A stretch of 64,000 nucleotides of DNA. Origin: JACZUI01 sp965216725. Its GTDB lineage: Bacteria > Actinomycetota > Acidimicrobiia > Spongiisociales > ZC4RG35. Made by a program: the position numbers and the translations under genes. Below the pieces are notes generated by a model. That model was not told the origin of the DNA. It saw nothing but the letters and a program-made list of their open reading frames with translations, and searched no databases. Where the stretch lies: positions 62,001-126,000 of the forward strand of contig CBDCGI010000018.1 of assembly GCA_965216725.1 (NCBI GenBank), given 5' to 3'. This document shows, piece by piece, positions 27,405 to 36,666 of the stretch (position 1 is its first letter; the number at the start of each line of letters is the position of its first letter).

Positions 27405-27983
27405 ATGGCCGTGACCTCCACAATGCTCGCCCTCGGGACCAAAGCCCCAGATTTCGACCTCGTCGATTCAGTGAGCGGCGAAAGGTTCTCTCTAGCCAGC
27501 TTCTCAGGCAAGCCGGCCCTCCTGGTCATGTTCATCTGCAATCACTGCCCTTACGTGAAACACGTGAGACCAGAGCTGGCCCGGCTTTCAGCCGACTACC
27601 AGCACAGCGATCTCGGTCTGGTAGCCATATCCCCCAACGACGTCGATGCTTACCCCGACGACTCGCCCGAGATGATGAAACTCGAGGCAAAGGAATACGA
27701 CTACCGATTCCCGTACCTGTTCGACGAGGAGCAAACCGTGGCGGCGGCTTACACAGCCATGTGCACACCCGACTTCTTCCTGTTCGATGAGGACCGAGAA
27801 TTGGTATACCGGGGTCGTCTCGACGACTCCCGACCCAGCAACGGTGTTCCCCTGACGGGGTCGGATCTCCGGGAGGCGATCGAGGCGGTGCTCGACGGTG
27901 GCATCGTCTCCGAAGAGCAATGGCCGTCAATGGGTTGTTCCATCAAGTGGAAGCCTGAAAACGTGCCGGACTACTTCCGCTAG
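27405..27983 (+). CDS. Thioredoxin-fold redoxin family protein
   Basis: This 192-aa cytosolic protein is of the AhpC/TSA-redoxin type. It begins ALGTKAPDFDL and carries a CxxC redox site in FICNHCPYVKH (C45, C48). The CNHCPYVKH variant marks a family of thioredoxin-like proteins with broad bacterial distribution and unknown partners. No signal peptide is present. It follows the kinase-LLM gene by 9 nt and precedes the cyclophilin gene. Confidence 0.85.
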   Translation: MAVTSTMLALGTKAPDFDLVDSVSGERFSLASFSGKPALLVMFICNHCPYVKHVRPELARLSADYQHSDLGLVAISPNDVDAYPDDSPEMMKLEAKEYDYRFPYLFDEEQTVAAAYTAMCTPDFFLFDEDRELVYRGRLDDSRPSNGVPLTGSDLREAIEAVLDGGIVSEEQWPSMGCSIKWKPENVPDYFR

Positions 27984-28019
27984 AGGCCGCATCTCTTGAA
28001 CGTCAGGCACCCTTGGCAC

Positions 28020-28037
28020 GGGGACCGACAGGTCCCC
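28020..28037 (+). terminator. GC-rich hairpin after the thioredoxin-like gene
   Basis: GGGGACC (28020-28026) and GGTCCCC (28031-28037) form a 7-bp stem with a 4-nt loop, located 37 nt after the stop codon. There is no U-run. It could be a U-less terminator, and it also overlaps the -35 position of the cyclophilin promoter. Confidence 0.45.
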
Positions 28038-28047
28038 GAGGTGTGGT

Positions 28048-28053
28048 TACCCT
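28048..28053 (+). promoter_or_regulatory. Putative -10 element (TACCCT) of a leaderless cyclophilin transcript
   Basis: TACCCT lies 6 nt upstream of the ATG, and no ribosome site is present. Confidence 0.4.
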
Positions 28054-28059
28054 CAAAGC

Positions 28060-28566
<507 letters not shown>

Positions 28567-28575
28567 AAGTCGGCC

Positions 28576-28601
28576 GCTTGCCAGCGCAAGGATCGGCAAG
28601 C
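28576..28601 (+). terminator. Hairpin after the cyclophilin gene
   Basis: GCTTGCC (28576-28582) and GGCAAGC (28595-28601) form a perfect 7-bp stem with a 12-nt loop, 10 nt past the stop codon. A short TTT follows 7 nt later. It is a weak intrinsic terminator or the start of the long leader of the RRM gene. Confidence 0.4.
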
Positions 28602-28736
28602 CACTAGCTTTGCGCCCGCTGTGTAAACAGCATGCGTTTTGTTCCCACAGTTCAATGCGACGAACTGAGAGCAGAATGGAAGATGAGAATCATGAACTGG
28701 CATAGGCCAGCCCATGAGAAAGGAATGAAGTCGCAG

Positions 28737-28991
28737 ATGAACATTTATGTGGGGAATCTCCCCTTTAGCACCAACGCCCACGAGCTGGAAGAGCTCTTTG
28801 GCGCCTATGGCTCGGTCGACTCCGCGGCGGTCATCAACGATCGTGAGACAGGCCGCAGCCGCGGCTTCGGTTTCGTGGAAATGGATGACGAGGGTGGCCG
28901 AAAGGCTATCGAAGAGTTGGACGGCTCCGATTTCGGAGGTCGCTCACTCAAGGTCAACGAAGCTCGACCTCGAGAGAACCGCCGTTTCTGA
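28737..28991 (+). CDS. RRM-type RNA-binding protein
   Basis: This 84-aa protein is a single RNA-recognition motif with RNP2 IYVGNL and RNP1 RSRGFGFVEM, matching the small glycine-poor bacterial Rbp proteins that bind mRNA and often respond to cold. I use ATG 28737, which gives the family start MNIYVGNLPF. AAAGGA lies 12 nt upstream, rather far. In-frame starts further upstream (28632 to 28725) would add an unconserved tail. The about 170-nt gap before it may be a regulated leader. Confidence 0.9.
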   Translation: MNIYVGNLPFSTNAHELEELFGAYGSVDSAAVINDRETGRSRGFGFVEMDDEGGRKAIEELDGSDFGGRSLKVNEARPRENRRF

Positions 28992-29016
28992 ACCAGCCTC
29001 CTAGGAGCCGCGTGCT

Positions 29017-29421
29017 TTGAGACCGGCCGTCGGCGACCGCGCCTCACGGACCAAAGAGATCACACAACGGGACATCGAGCTCTTCAGCGAGCTCACTGGC
29101 GACAGGAACCCGCTCCACTACGACAAAGAGGCGGCGGCGCGGACGAGATTCGGGCGAATCGTGGTCCAGGGCGGAGTCACCTCAGGGTTGCTCAACGCCG
29201 TGGTAGCGGAAGACTTACCTGGCCCCGGAACGGTCTTCCTCAATACGACCTTCAACTTCCGAGCGCCGGTGCATCCCGGGGACACCATCACAGCGACCGT
29301 GGAAGTCACCCAAGTGCGCGTGGACAAGCCAATAACACACATCGATTGCGCGGTAGTCGATCAGAACGGTGTCGTTGTCCTCGACGGGACAGCAGTTCTG
29401 TGGACGGAGGACGTCGGCTGA
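29017..29421 (+). CDS. MaoC-like (R)-hydratase
   Basis: This 134-aa hot-dog fold enzyme hydrates enoyl-CoA thioesters. The catalytic motif is intact in SELTGDRNPLHYD (the family pattern D-x-N-P-x-H), and FGRIVVQGGVTSGLLN is the usual following helix. The start is TTG with AGGAG 9 nt upstream; an overlapping GTG is out of frame. It stands alone between the RRM gene and the convergent PEBP gene, so its pathway is not shown by context. Confidence 0.9.
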   Translation: MRPAVGDRASRTKEITQRDIELFSELTGDRNPLHYDKEAAARTRFGRIVVQGGVTSGLLNAVVAEDLPGPGTVFLNTTFNFRAPVHPGDTITATVEVTQVRVDKPITHIDCAVVDQNGVVVLDGTAVLWTEDVG

Positions 29422-29431
29422 CAGACCGGAG

Positions 29432-30058
29432 TCAGCGAAGACGCGGGTTCTGGGTGTACGTCCCGACAACCGAAGCCTCGGCCAGAACGTGGCCTTCGAT
29501 TGCGTCGCGCACTTGATGTCCTGTGAAATCGGCTGCCAGGGCGAGACGGTCCACATCCAGCGCGTACAGGGTGAAGATGTAGCGATGAATGATGGAGTCG
29601 TTCCAAGGTGGGGCCGGCCCGTCATAGCCATACCAATTCCCAGCCATCTCCGGATCGCCACTGAACCACCCGGTGTAATCGTTGAGCCCCTGGCGGCACC
29701 CGTGAGGTCCCTCAGCTACCTGCTGACCTCCTGGGACCACACCTGAGGCAAACTCGCCTTCTTCGACGGCGCGGCGGTGGGCAGGCAGGTCCACTACCAC
29801 CCAATGAAAGAAGTCAACTCTCGGCAGGTCCGCAGACACCTCGCGGTCGGGTTGGTTGACGTCATCACCTTGGGAGGGAACGTCGGGATCGTGGCAGATG
29901 ATTGCGAAGGACATTGTCTCATCTGGCACCTCGGTCCAGGCCAGATGAGGATTGATGTTGTCAGAGAGCTCCACCGGCCCGGGGCTGACCGGGCGTGCCA
30001 GAGCGTAGCGGTCGGGGATGACTCCCCCGGCTTCGAAGCTCGTGGTGCTCAAGTGCAT
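29432..30058 (-). CDS. YbhB/YbcL (PEBP, Raf-kinase-inhibitor-like) protein
   Basis: This 208-aa phosphatidylethanolamine-binding-protein fold has the conserved NINPHLAWTEVP, FAIICHDPD, FHWVVVDLP and the C-terminal HRYIFTLYALD block. No signal peptide is visible. The biochemical role of bacterial PEBPs is not settled. The start at ATG 30058 gives the family N-terminus. A TAGGGT hexamer 7 nt upstream, overlapping the LLM stop codon, suggests a leaderless start, while the 10-nt spacing also allows an operon with the LLM gene. Confidence 0.9.
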   Translation of the reverse strand: MHLSTTSFEAGGVIPDRYALARPVSPGPVELSDNINPHLAWTEVPDETMSFAIICHDPDVPSQGDDVNQPDREVSADLPRVDFFHWVVVDLPAHRRAVEEGEFASGVVPGGQQVAEGPHGCRQGLNDYTGWFSGDPEMAGNWYGYDGPAPPWNDSIIHRYIFTLYALDVDRLALAADFTGHQVRDAIEGHVLAEASVVGTYTQNPRLR

Positions 30059-30068
30059 GGCGCCGACC

Positions 30069-30965
30069 CTACTTCCCCAAGACTCTGAGAACCTCTCCCA
30101 TCTCCTCAACGGCTGCGACGTCGATCGGGTCGAGAACAACCTGGATCCGGCTCATACCCGCCGAAGAGAACGCGCTCAGTCTTTCCGCGATGGTCTCATG
30201 GTCTCCCGTAATCGGAGCGGCCTTGGGCCGGGTCTCGGAACCTGCCACGCGCCCGTCTCCCCTGCTGAGCTGCACATACACCGCAGCCGTCTTTTCGATC
30301 TCGTCTGGATTGCGACCTGTCTCCCTACAGGCGTCCTCCAGCTCACCGATCAGCGATGACAACTCCTCTGGCCGATTGTCGAACCAGACGAACCAGCTAT
30401 TCCACATGTCTATGTGAGGGGCAACAATTCGGAGCATCCTTGGACCGTTGGAGCCAACCATCAGGGGAATGTCGGGTCGGGGACGGGGAAGCAACTCGCA
30501 GTCACGGATCACGTAGTGGCGACCCTCAAAATCGATGTGACCCTTGCGCAACAGGGTCCTGATGACGGTGAAGGCCTCACGGAAGCGGGAGACTCGGTTG
30601 TCATAGGGAAATCCGAACGCCTCGTACTCGGCGAGATTCCATCCGGCGCCCAGACCGAGGAGAAGCCGTCCGCCGGAGATCTCGTCGACGGTGGCCGCTT
30701 TCTTGGCCAGCATTGCCGGTGAGTGAAAAGAAGTGGCCGCCACCAGCGGACCGAGCTCAACTCGATCCGTGACCGCGGCCAACCCGGCCAGAAGACTCCA
30801 GGCCTCCCATGGTCCCCTGGTGCCGGTTGTCGGGTCGCGAAAGAGGAGATGATCGCCTACCCAGATCGAGTCGAAGCCGACCTCTTCCGCGGTGGTTGCG
30901 ATATCGCGGATCTCGATCCAGCCGTACTCGCGCTCCACCTCTGGGAGTTGAAGTCCAATTCTCAT
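30069..30965 (-). CDS. LLM-class (F420-type) flavin-dependent oxidoreductase
   Basis: This 298-aa luciferase-like TIM barrel shows the blocks RIGLQLP at the start, GFDSIWVGDHLL, VELGPLVAATSFHSPAMLAKKAAT and GGRLLLGLGAGW. These resemble F420-dependent oxidoreductases of actinobacteria, and the substrate cannot be read from the sequence. The ATG at 30965 is preferred over longer readings because it gives the family start, and TAGCGT lies 7 nt upstream. It diverges from glpD across a gap carrying two facing copies of a 12-bp site. Confidence 0.88.
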   Translation of the reverse strand: MRIGLQLPEVEREYGWIEIRDIATTAEEVGFDSIWVGDHLLFRDPTTGTRGPWEAWSLLAGLAAVTDRVELGPLVAATSFHSPAMLAKKAATVDEISGGRLLLGLGAGWNLAEYEAFGFPYDNRVSRFREAFTVIRTLLRKGHIDFEGRHYVIRDCELLPRPRPDIPLMVGSNGPRMLRIVAPHIDMWNSWFVWFDNRPEELSSLIGELEDACRETGRNPDEIEKTAAVYVQLSRGDGRVAGSETRPKAAPITGDHETIAERLSAFSSAGMSRIQVVLDPIDVAAVEEMGEVLRVLGK

Positions 30966-30972
30966 CACCGGG

Positions 30973-30978
30973 ACGCTA
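30973..30978 (-). promoter_or_regulatory. Putative -10 element (TAGCGT) of the LLM gene
   Basis: TAGCGT on the minus strand is followed by 7 nt and the ATG of the LLM gene. It lies 20 nt from the nearer copy of the facing repeats. Confidence 0.4.
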
Positions 30979-30997
30979 GCGCTCGGGGGTTTGCCTA

Positions 30998-31050
30998 CCG
31001 TTCTGTGCGTATTTCCTGGAGACTGTCCGCGGTAAATCCGCACAGAACGG
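30998..31050. promoter_or_regulatory. Two facing copies of a 12-bp site between the LLM gene and glpD
   Basis: CCGTTCTGTGCG (30998-31009) recurs in perfect inverted form as CGCACAGAACGG (31039-31050), 29 nt apart. The likeness continues inward (GTATTTCC versus GGATTTACC read from the other arm), giving two near-identical sites of about 19 bp. They sit in the divergent gap, the right copy 4 nt before the glpD start. They could be paired operators controlling both genes, or a long hairpin in the glpD leader. Confidence 0.6.
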
Positions 31051-31054
31051 GAAG

Positions 31055-32674
31055 GTGATGACGACGGGTGACCGCTCCGCGCTGAACGCGCGCCAACGCC
31101 AGGCACACCTGGCGCAAATGGGTGACCACGAGCTCGATGTTCTCGTCATTGGCGGAGGAGTCACCGGGTGCGGCATTGCCTTGGACGCGGCCACCCGCGG
31201 TCTCTCAGTCGGGTTGTTGGAGCAGCGGGACTACGCGTCCGGCACGTCATCCAGATCCTCGAAGATGTTTCACGGAGGCCTCAGATACTTGGAGCAATTC
31301 CACTTCAGGCTGGTTCGCGAGGCTCTGGCAGAGCGCAACCTGATGATGAACAAGCTCTGTCCCCACCTTGTGGAGCCGGCAGCGTTTCTCTATCCCCTGC
31401 GACACCGAATCTGGGAGCGCCTTTACGTCGGCGCCGGCATCCTGGTGTATGACGTCCTTGCCCGGATGAGTGACAGTTCCCTGCCCAGTCATCGCCATCT
31501 CACCAAGGCAAAGACACTCCAGGACTCACCTTCGCTAGACGGTTCCAAGCTCGCCGGGTCCGTCAAATACTGGGACCTGGTGGTCGACGATGCGCGCCAC
31601 ACGATGACGCTGGCGAGAACCGCGGCCCTGCACGGTGCCCTTCTCTCGCCGAGCACACGGGTGACCGACCTGATCGAAGATGGGGGCAAGATCTCTGGGG
31701 TCACCGCGGTGGATTTGGAGCACGGCAGGCGGATCGCCATTCGAGCACGTGCGGTCATCAGCGCCGGCGGTGTGTGGACCGACGACATCCAGCGGCTTGC
31801 CGGTGACGACAGCATCGACGTCACCGCCTCCAAAGGCGTCCATCTGGTGGTTCCACGGTCGGTCATCTCGTCCCAAACCGGCCTGATCCTGCGAACCGAC
31901 CTGAGCGTCCTCTTTGTGGTTCCGTGGGGTGAGTACTGGATCCTGGGAACGACCGACACACCATGGACTCTCCATCGGGCACACCCCGCTGCCTCGGCTG
32001 GCGACGTCGACTACATCCTGCAATGGATCAACACTGCCCTGACCCGGCCATTGTCGAAAACCGATGTGATCGGTGTATATGCCGGACTTCGGCCGCTGCT
32101 CTCGGGAGAATCCGATGCAACATCGAAGTTGAGCCGGGAGCACGCAGTAAAGGTCTCACGGAACGGGCTGATTTCGATTGCCGGGGGCAAGTACACCACC
32201 TATCGGGTGATGGCGCGCGATGCGGTTGATGCAGCCTCCGAGGTCCTGGGACGGCCGGTCGCAGCCTGCGTGACCGATCGCATCCCGCTTGTAGGGAAAG
32301 ACCGAACCGGCCAGCTGAGGGAGTTGGTCGACGCCGAGCCCAAGCTCGGCCATTCGCTCGGAGAATCTCGCTACACCCTCGCCGACGTCATGTACGCGAC
32401 GACCCACGAAGGCGCTCTGCACCTCGACGACGTCCTCACCCGGAGAACCCGGGTTTCAATCGAGACCAAAGACCGGGGGGTGCTCGTCGCCGCTCGAGTG
32501 GCAGACCTCATGGCCGCGGAGCTGGGGTGGGACAAGGCCACCATCCAACGAGAGATCGCCCACTACACGGCCCGAGTCGAGGCCGAACGCGATTCCCAGA
32601 CTCGACTCGACGACGAGACTGCCGACGCGGCGCGAATGGGGGCACCTGATGTTCGTACCGGTGCCGGCGATTAG
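31055..32674 (+). CDS. glpD: FAD-dependent glycerol-3-phosphate dehydrogenase
   Basis: GlpD oxidises sn-glycerol 3-phosphate to dihydroxyacetone phosphate at the membrane and passes electrons to quinone. The 539 residues have the FAD-binding VLVIGGGVTGCGIALDAA, the GlpD block RSSKMFHGGLRYLE and GGKYTTYRVMARDA near the C-terminal domain. The start is GTG 31055 or ATG 31058 after GGGAAGG. The upstream facing repeats may regulate it. It is convergent with a lipoprotein gene and overlaps its end by 4 nt. No glycerol kinase or facilitator is nearby. Confidence 0.95.
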   Translation: MMTTGDRSALNARQRQAHLAQMGDHELDVLVIGGGVTGCGIALDAATRGLSVGLLEQRDYASGTSSRSSKMFHGGLRYLEQFHFRLVREALAERNLMMNKLCPHLVEPAAFLYPLRHRIWERLYVGAGILVYDVLARMSDSSLPSHRHLTKAKTLQDSPSLDGSKLAGSVKYWDLVVDDARHTMTLARTAALHGALLSPSTRVTDLIEDGGKISGVTAVDLEHGRRIAIRARAVISAGGVWTDDIQRLAGDDSIDVTASKGVHLVVPRSVISSQTGLILRTDLSVLFVVPWGEYWILGTTDTPWTLHRAHPAASAGDVDYILQWINTALTRPLSKTDVIGVYAGLRPLLSGESDATSKLSREHAVKVSRNGLISIAGGKYTTYRVMARDAVDAASEVLGRPVAACVTDRIPLVGKDRTGQLRELVDAEPKLGHSLGESRYTLADVMYATTHEGALHLDDVLTRRTRVSIETKDRGVLVAARVADLMAAELGWDKATIQREIAHYTARVEAERDSQTRLDDETADAARMGAPDVRTGAGD

Positions 32675-33954
32675 CCGGAAACCTCAGCGTTTGTCGGGAG
32701 CGCCGCAATATCGAAATTGGAGAGTGCGTTCCACAGGATCCAGCCGACACCACGATCCTCAGCCGCCTGGATCGACCTTCGAATCTGCCCATTTGTCCAC
32801 CAGAACGCCTGGAGCCAGGGCCGCAGCACCGTTCCCTCCTCGATCCTCCGTGCCGCCGAGTCGATCGCATCTGCGGTGACGTCGTAGGGGTGGTCGTTTG
32901 GCTCGTCGAAGCCCCTCCAACCGTCGTCGTAGTGACTCGGGTAAACCATCGGGCTGAACGCATCCAATTGGCGACTCAGTTCCTCGGGGCGCTGGCCTAT
33001 CCCTTGATCGTTCGGAGTCGAGACGATGATCCCAAAAACATCTGCGCTCACGGCACAGCCCAGAGGATGCAGGAGCTCTCTCGCTTCGGCAAGGAACCCC
33101 TCGATGGCGGCCACCCTTTGCTCCTGCGTCATGTCGAGTTGTCCGCTGACTTCCACCGCTTCACCTGAAGGGAAGCGAACGTAGTCGAATTGAATCTCGT
33201 CGAAGCCGAGTTCGCACGCCTCGACGGCAAGTGCGTGCGGATACTCCCAACTCCTGCGATCGGTGGGGTCGATCCATGGTCCATGGAGGGCCTGGTCCGG
33301 GTGAGACTCGGCGCGGAACCAGTCTTCAAAAGTCACAATCCGAGTAATGACGTAAAGGCCGTGTTGCCTTGCTTCGGCAATCCGGGTCACCGGGTCGTAA
33401 GCGGGTACGACAGCCCCGGCTTCGTGCGCTGCCTCGACCGCAGTGTCGTAGAGAACTCGGCCCCCTTCTTGTTTGGTGTCGAAGACCAGGGAGTTGACCG
33501 CGGTCGAGTCCGCGAGCTCGAGAATCTGGGCAAACTTCTCGTCGTCACCAGCCGCCTCGCCTCCCACTCTGAGCCCTCTCACCTTGATCGGGTCGATGAC
33601 CGCGTTCACATAATCAACCGATGTTGGATCCGCAACGACGGTTTCCGACCACGCGGGCTTGGAAACTATGAGATCACCGGGTGTCGTGGAACTCAAATAG
33701 AAGAACCCGTCGGGGCCGGTGACCGCTGTGTCCTGTCCCATCGATACCACGGCCTCCGGTACCGGGGATCCGGCTTTGTCTCGGACCTTTCCGACCACGG
33801 TGTGGCTCGCCATCGTGGTCGTTGTGGAAGAAGAAACTGAACCTCCGTCGCCGGTTGTGCTCACATCGGGCCCGAACTCATCGGACTGCTGATCCGTCCG
33901 GCAAGCCGCCAGGGCCAGAATCGAAAGAATCAGGAGGAGCGAGATGATCTTCAT
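32671..33954 (-). CDS. Lipoprotein with a putative glycosyl hydrolase (DUF4015) domain
   Basis: This is a 427-aa secreted lipoprotein with signal peptide and lipobox LAAC (Cys18). A carboxypeptidase-regulatory-like beta-sandwich follows at about 50-105 (VVGKVRDKAGSPVPEAVVS). The rest is a putative TIM-barrel glycosidase domain of the DUF4015 type, with GLYVITRIVTFEDW, EIQFDYVRFPSGE, SADVFGI and VGWILWNA. It probably acts on cell-surface or environmental polysaccharide; substrate and catalytic residues are not established. There is no clear ribosome site. It is convergent with glpD. Confidence 0.85.
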   Translation of the reverse strand: MKIISLLLILSILALAACRTDQQSDEFGPDVSTTGDGGSVSSSTTTTMASHTVVGKVRDKAGSPVPEAVVSMGQDTAVTGPDGFFYLSSTTPGDLIVSKPAWSETVVADPTSVDYVNAVIDPIKVRGLRVGGEAAGDDEKFAQILELADSTAVNSLVFDTKQEGGRVLYDTAVEAAHEAGAVVPAYDPVTRIAEARQHGLYVITRIVTFEDWFRAESHPDQALHGPWIDPTDRRSWEYPHALAVEACELGFDEIQFDYVRFPSGEAVEVSGQLDMTQEQRVAAIEGFLAEARELLHPLGCAVSADVFGIIVSTPNDQGIGQRPEELSRQLDAFSPMVYPSHYDDGWRGFDEPNDHPYDVTADAIDSAARRIEEGTVLRPWLQAFWWTNGQIRRSIQAAEDRGVGWILWNALSNFDIAALPTNAEVSG

Positions 33955-34023
33955 AGGTCCGGCGTCAGGGCCGGGTCACATTTTGGCGACCACTCCCCAC
34001 TAAGGCCCGATATGGCGTCCGCC

Positions 34024-34476
34024 TCAGGCGCCGAGCCTCGAGACCATGGCGAAAATAGTGAACAGCAACGCGAGTGTGTCGATTGTTCCAAGGGCCGCAA
34101 CCCGGGCGACTGCCTGTCTTATCTTTGTCTGGTCGCCCGACTCGACGGCCTGTGCGGCTTGCTCGGTCGACTTTTCGATGAAGACACTCCCGAGGACGAT
34201 CCCGATGGCGATCATCGCAAAGCCGATTGTCACGAAGGTATCCCCGAAGGAGTAGGCATCGTCGCTTGTGAGAACCAGGAACACGCCTGTCACGAGGACC
34301 ACGATCCCCGCCGGCATGTACAGACGATTCCCCAGTGCTTTGCCGATGCGGAACCAACCCGCCGTCACTTCGGGACCTTGTTTCGCCGCGATTGAGGGTG
34401 CGATGGCCTGCACCATGTTGGCGCCAAGCCATGTTCCGGCACCGACGATGTGAAACCACAGCAAAAAAGATCTCAT
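34024..34476 (-). CDS. Four-helix membrane protein (CopD/DUF2269-like)
   Basis: This 150-aa integral membrane protein has about four hydrophobic segments (about 3-25, 50-70, 80-100 and 128-148). The first helix carries LLWFHIVGAGTWLGAN, whose HxxGxxxW-like pattern recalls CopD and DUF2269 membrane proteins that may bind heme or metal. Function is unknown. GGGAGG 3 nt before the ATG is a close but usable ribosome site. Confidence 0.75.
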   Translation of the reverse strand: MRSFLLWFHIVGAGTWLGANMVQAIAPSIAAKQGPEVTAGWFRIGKALGNRLYMPAGIVVLVTGVFLVLTSDDAYSFGDTFVTIGFAMIAIGIVLGSVFIEKSTEQAAQAVESGDQTKIRQAVARVAALGTIDTLALLFTIFAMVSRLGA

Positions 34477-34552
34477 CGGCCTCCCAGACCTCAGGTGGTG
34501 AGGAAACTAGACGATGCGAAAGCCACCATGACGCCATACCATCGCCCGTCTC

Positions 34553-34927
34553 GTGACCACCGAGTTCGAAGCTCCGGGCTGCCGGGACGCCACCATCGCC
34601 ATAGCATTCCTGTTGGCATTCGCCGCCGCACTGTTCGCTGTGGGTTTGACCTTCGTCAACGGAGACAACTGCACTGGTGTTTGCGAAACGGCAGGGCTCA
34701 GCATGTTGTACGCGGGCGGCCCCATCTCCGCGGTGTTCGGGGTGCTCACAGACACCATCGTGGTCGCTTGGCCGTTGGACATAACACTATGGGTAGTCCT
34801 CGGATTCTGGGCGGCCCGCCTGGCTCACCGCCGCGGGTCCGCCGTCACGGCCGTTTCTGTGCTGTTCGTGGTTCTTGCCTTGGCTTATGGACTAGTCCTT
34901 TCGCAGTTCGTCGAATTGGTCGGCTGA
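34553..34927 (+). CDS. Small hydrophobic membrane protein, unknown
   Basis: This 124-aa protein has about four hydrophobic stretches (13-33, 48-68, 72-90 and 97-119) separated by short loops. Two cysteines fall close together in the first loop (NCTGVCE), possibly a disulfide on the outer face. I do not recognise a family. The GTG start has no ribosome site, and TACCAT lies 10 nt upstream. Confidence 0.6.
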   Translation: MTTEFEAPGCRDATIAIAFLLAFAAALFAVGLTFVNGDNCTGVCETAGLSMLYAGGPISAVFGVLTDTIVVAWPLDITLWVVLGFWAARLAHRRGSAVTAVSVLFVVLALAYGLVLSQFVELVG

Positions 34928-34960
34928 AAGCTGGCCGCCGCCACTTAGCGTGATGCGTGC

Positions 34961-35314
34961 ATGCACTGGGTGAAGGCATTCCGTTCTCGTTCCGCCGCCG
35001 GCATTGCCGGGCTCATCTTGCTCGCGGCCGGCGCTACGGCCACCGCCACCTTTGAGGCTCCGGGTCCCAACCAAGACCTGAGACCGATCGGAGGTGCGGC
35101 GCAAGTCATAGATCTGCTCCAATCCAATGGGGCGATCCTGTGGACCTCTATGGCCGGGCCTGTGACGAGGATCGAGGTCCAAGGATGGCCGGTGCATGAT
35201 GGCGACGTCGACCTGGGAGGCGCGCTCGTCATCGAGAGGCCCGAGGAACCCTATGCGGGTGCTCTCAACTTCGGGGAGCCGCCGATGACAGCGACGTTCG
35301 AAGTTGGTCCTTAG
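34961..35314 (+). CDS. Small exported or membrane-anchored protein, unknown
   Basis: This 117-aa protein has a basic N-terminus and one hydrophobic segment (about 13-31), then a soluble beta-rich part (VTRIEVQGWPVHDGDVDLGG). It could be a signal-anchored or secreted protein. No family is recognised. It overlaps the end of the convergent M16 peptidase gene by 4 nt. Confidence 0.5.
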   Translation: MHWVKAFRSRSAAGIAGLILLAAGATATATFEAPGPNQDLRPIGGAAQVIDLLQSNGAILWTSMAGPVTRIEVQGWPVHDGDVDLGGALVIERPEEPYAGALNFGEPPMTATFEVGP

Positions 35315-36558
35315 AGATAGCGGCTCAAATCGGATTCCGAAAACGGCCCTACAGCACCGATCACCCGTTCCGAGGTGTAGAGGTCTTGCGCAACCGTCTG
35401 CACATCCTCGAGCGATACCCGATCCAACTTCTCCAGACGCTCATCGACCGAAAGGTGTGGAAGCCCCGCAAGTTCGTCTCTCCCTAGGCGAACCATGCGA
35501 CTGTTGGCGTCCTCGAGCGACAGGGCCAATCCACCTCGCATCGAACCTTTGGCACGTTCGAGTTCCGCATCGGTTATGCCCTCGGACATGACTTTGCCCA
35601 GCTCGTCGAGGATGACGCCAACAGCAGTATCGGTTTGAGAGGGAGTGGTTCCCACATAGACACCCCAAGCTCCGGCGTCGGTGTAGGCAAGTCGGAACGA
35701 ATAGACGGCATACGCCAGGCCTCGCTCCTCGCGGACCTCGCGGAAGAGGCGGGAGGACATCCCGACGCCCATGACGTGGTTGAGGATTTCGAAGGCCCAG
35801 CGCCTCTCGTCCGACCGGCTCATGCCCTTGCCACCCACGATTATGTGAGCCTGCTCGGTGTCACGCTCGGTCACCTTCAACGCGGACTGAGACCGAGCGC
35901 TGTCACGGACGTGGTCGACTCCATCACCCGACCAATCCCCAAACCGCTCTGAAACCAGCGCTACCAACTCCTCGTGATCGAGGGAGCCCGCTGCCGCCAC
36001 AACCATGGAACCGGCTCCGTAACGCCTCTTCCAGTATCCGTCGATGTCATCACGCGACATTCCGAGGATCGACTCCCGTGTGCCCAACACCTGAGGCTCC
36101 AAGGGATGACCGGCAAACAGGCTCGATGCGAAGTTCTCAAAGGCCACGTCGTTGGGGTCGTCCTCGTTCATGTTGATCTCTTCGATGACCACATGGCGCT
36201 CGGCATCGATCTCCTTCTGCCGGAAAGCCGGCTTCTGGAGCATCTCCGAAAGGACGTCAAGACCCGTGTCCAGGTCTTGATCGAGGAGGCGGGTCCAGTA
36301 GCACGTCGTCTCTTTAGAAGTGAAGGCGTTCGACTCGGCCCCTATCGAGTCGAAGAGCTCCGAGATGTCACGTGCCGAGAGTTTGTCCGAGCCCTTGAAC
36401 AACAGGTGCTCGAGAAAGTGCGACGCTCCGTGCTCGTTGGGAAGCTCGTCACGCGTGCCCGTGTCTACCCAGCATCCAAGGGCAACCGATCGAAGAGAAG
36501 GCATGGTCTCGGATATGACGCGAAGGCCGTTCGGGAGGATGGTCAATTCGTAGTGCAC
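35311..36558 (-). CDS. M16 family zinc peptidase (processing-peptidase-like)
   Basis: This 415-aa inverzincin has the inverted zinc motif HFLEH (in GASHFLEHLLFKG) and the downstream Glu of the family in the following helix. The C-terminal half is the non-catalytic repeat containing GLAYAVYSFRLAYTDAGAW. Bacterial members degrade peptides or misfolded proteins in the cytosol, and no signal peptide is seen. The GTG start has a TAGACT hexamer 9 nt upstream. In many actinobacteria an M16 gene follows pnp, but pnp is not in this window. Confidence 0.92.
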   Translation of the reverse strand: MHYELTILPNGLRVISETMPSLRSVALGCWVDTGTRDELPNEHGASHFLEHLLFKGSDKLSARDISELFDSIGAESNAFTSKETTCYWTRLLDQDLDTGLDVLSEMLQKPAFRQKEIDAERHVVIEEINMNEDDPNDVAFENFASSLFAGHPLEPQVLGTRESILGMSRDDIDGYWKRRYGAGSMVVAAAGSLDHEELVALVSERFGDWSGDGVDHVRDSARSQSALKVTERDTEQAHIIVGGKGMSRSDERRWAFEILNHVMGVGMSSRLFREVREERGLAYAVYSFRLAYTDAGAWGVYVGTTPSQTDTAVGVILDELGKVMSEGITDAELERAKGSMRGGLALSLEDANSRMVRLGRDELAGLPHLSVDERLEKLDRVSLEDVQTVAQDLYTSERVIGAVGPFSESDLSRYL

Positions 36559-36666
36559 GGGTCGGTGAGTCTATGAGGAATCCCAACGTTGGAGTAGTCG
36601 AGCGAATCTCGAGCGAAGACCCAGGCCAGCAAGCCCCACTTGACAGTCGTGAGACAATGAACCGTT

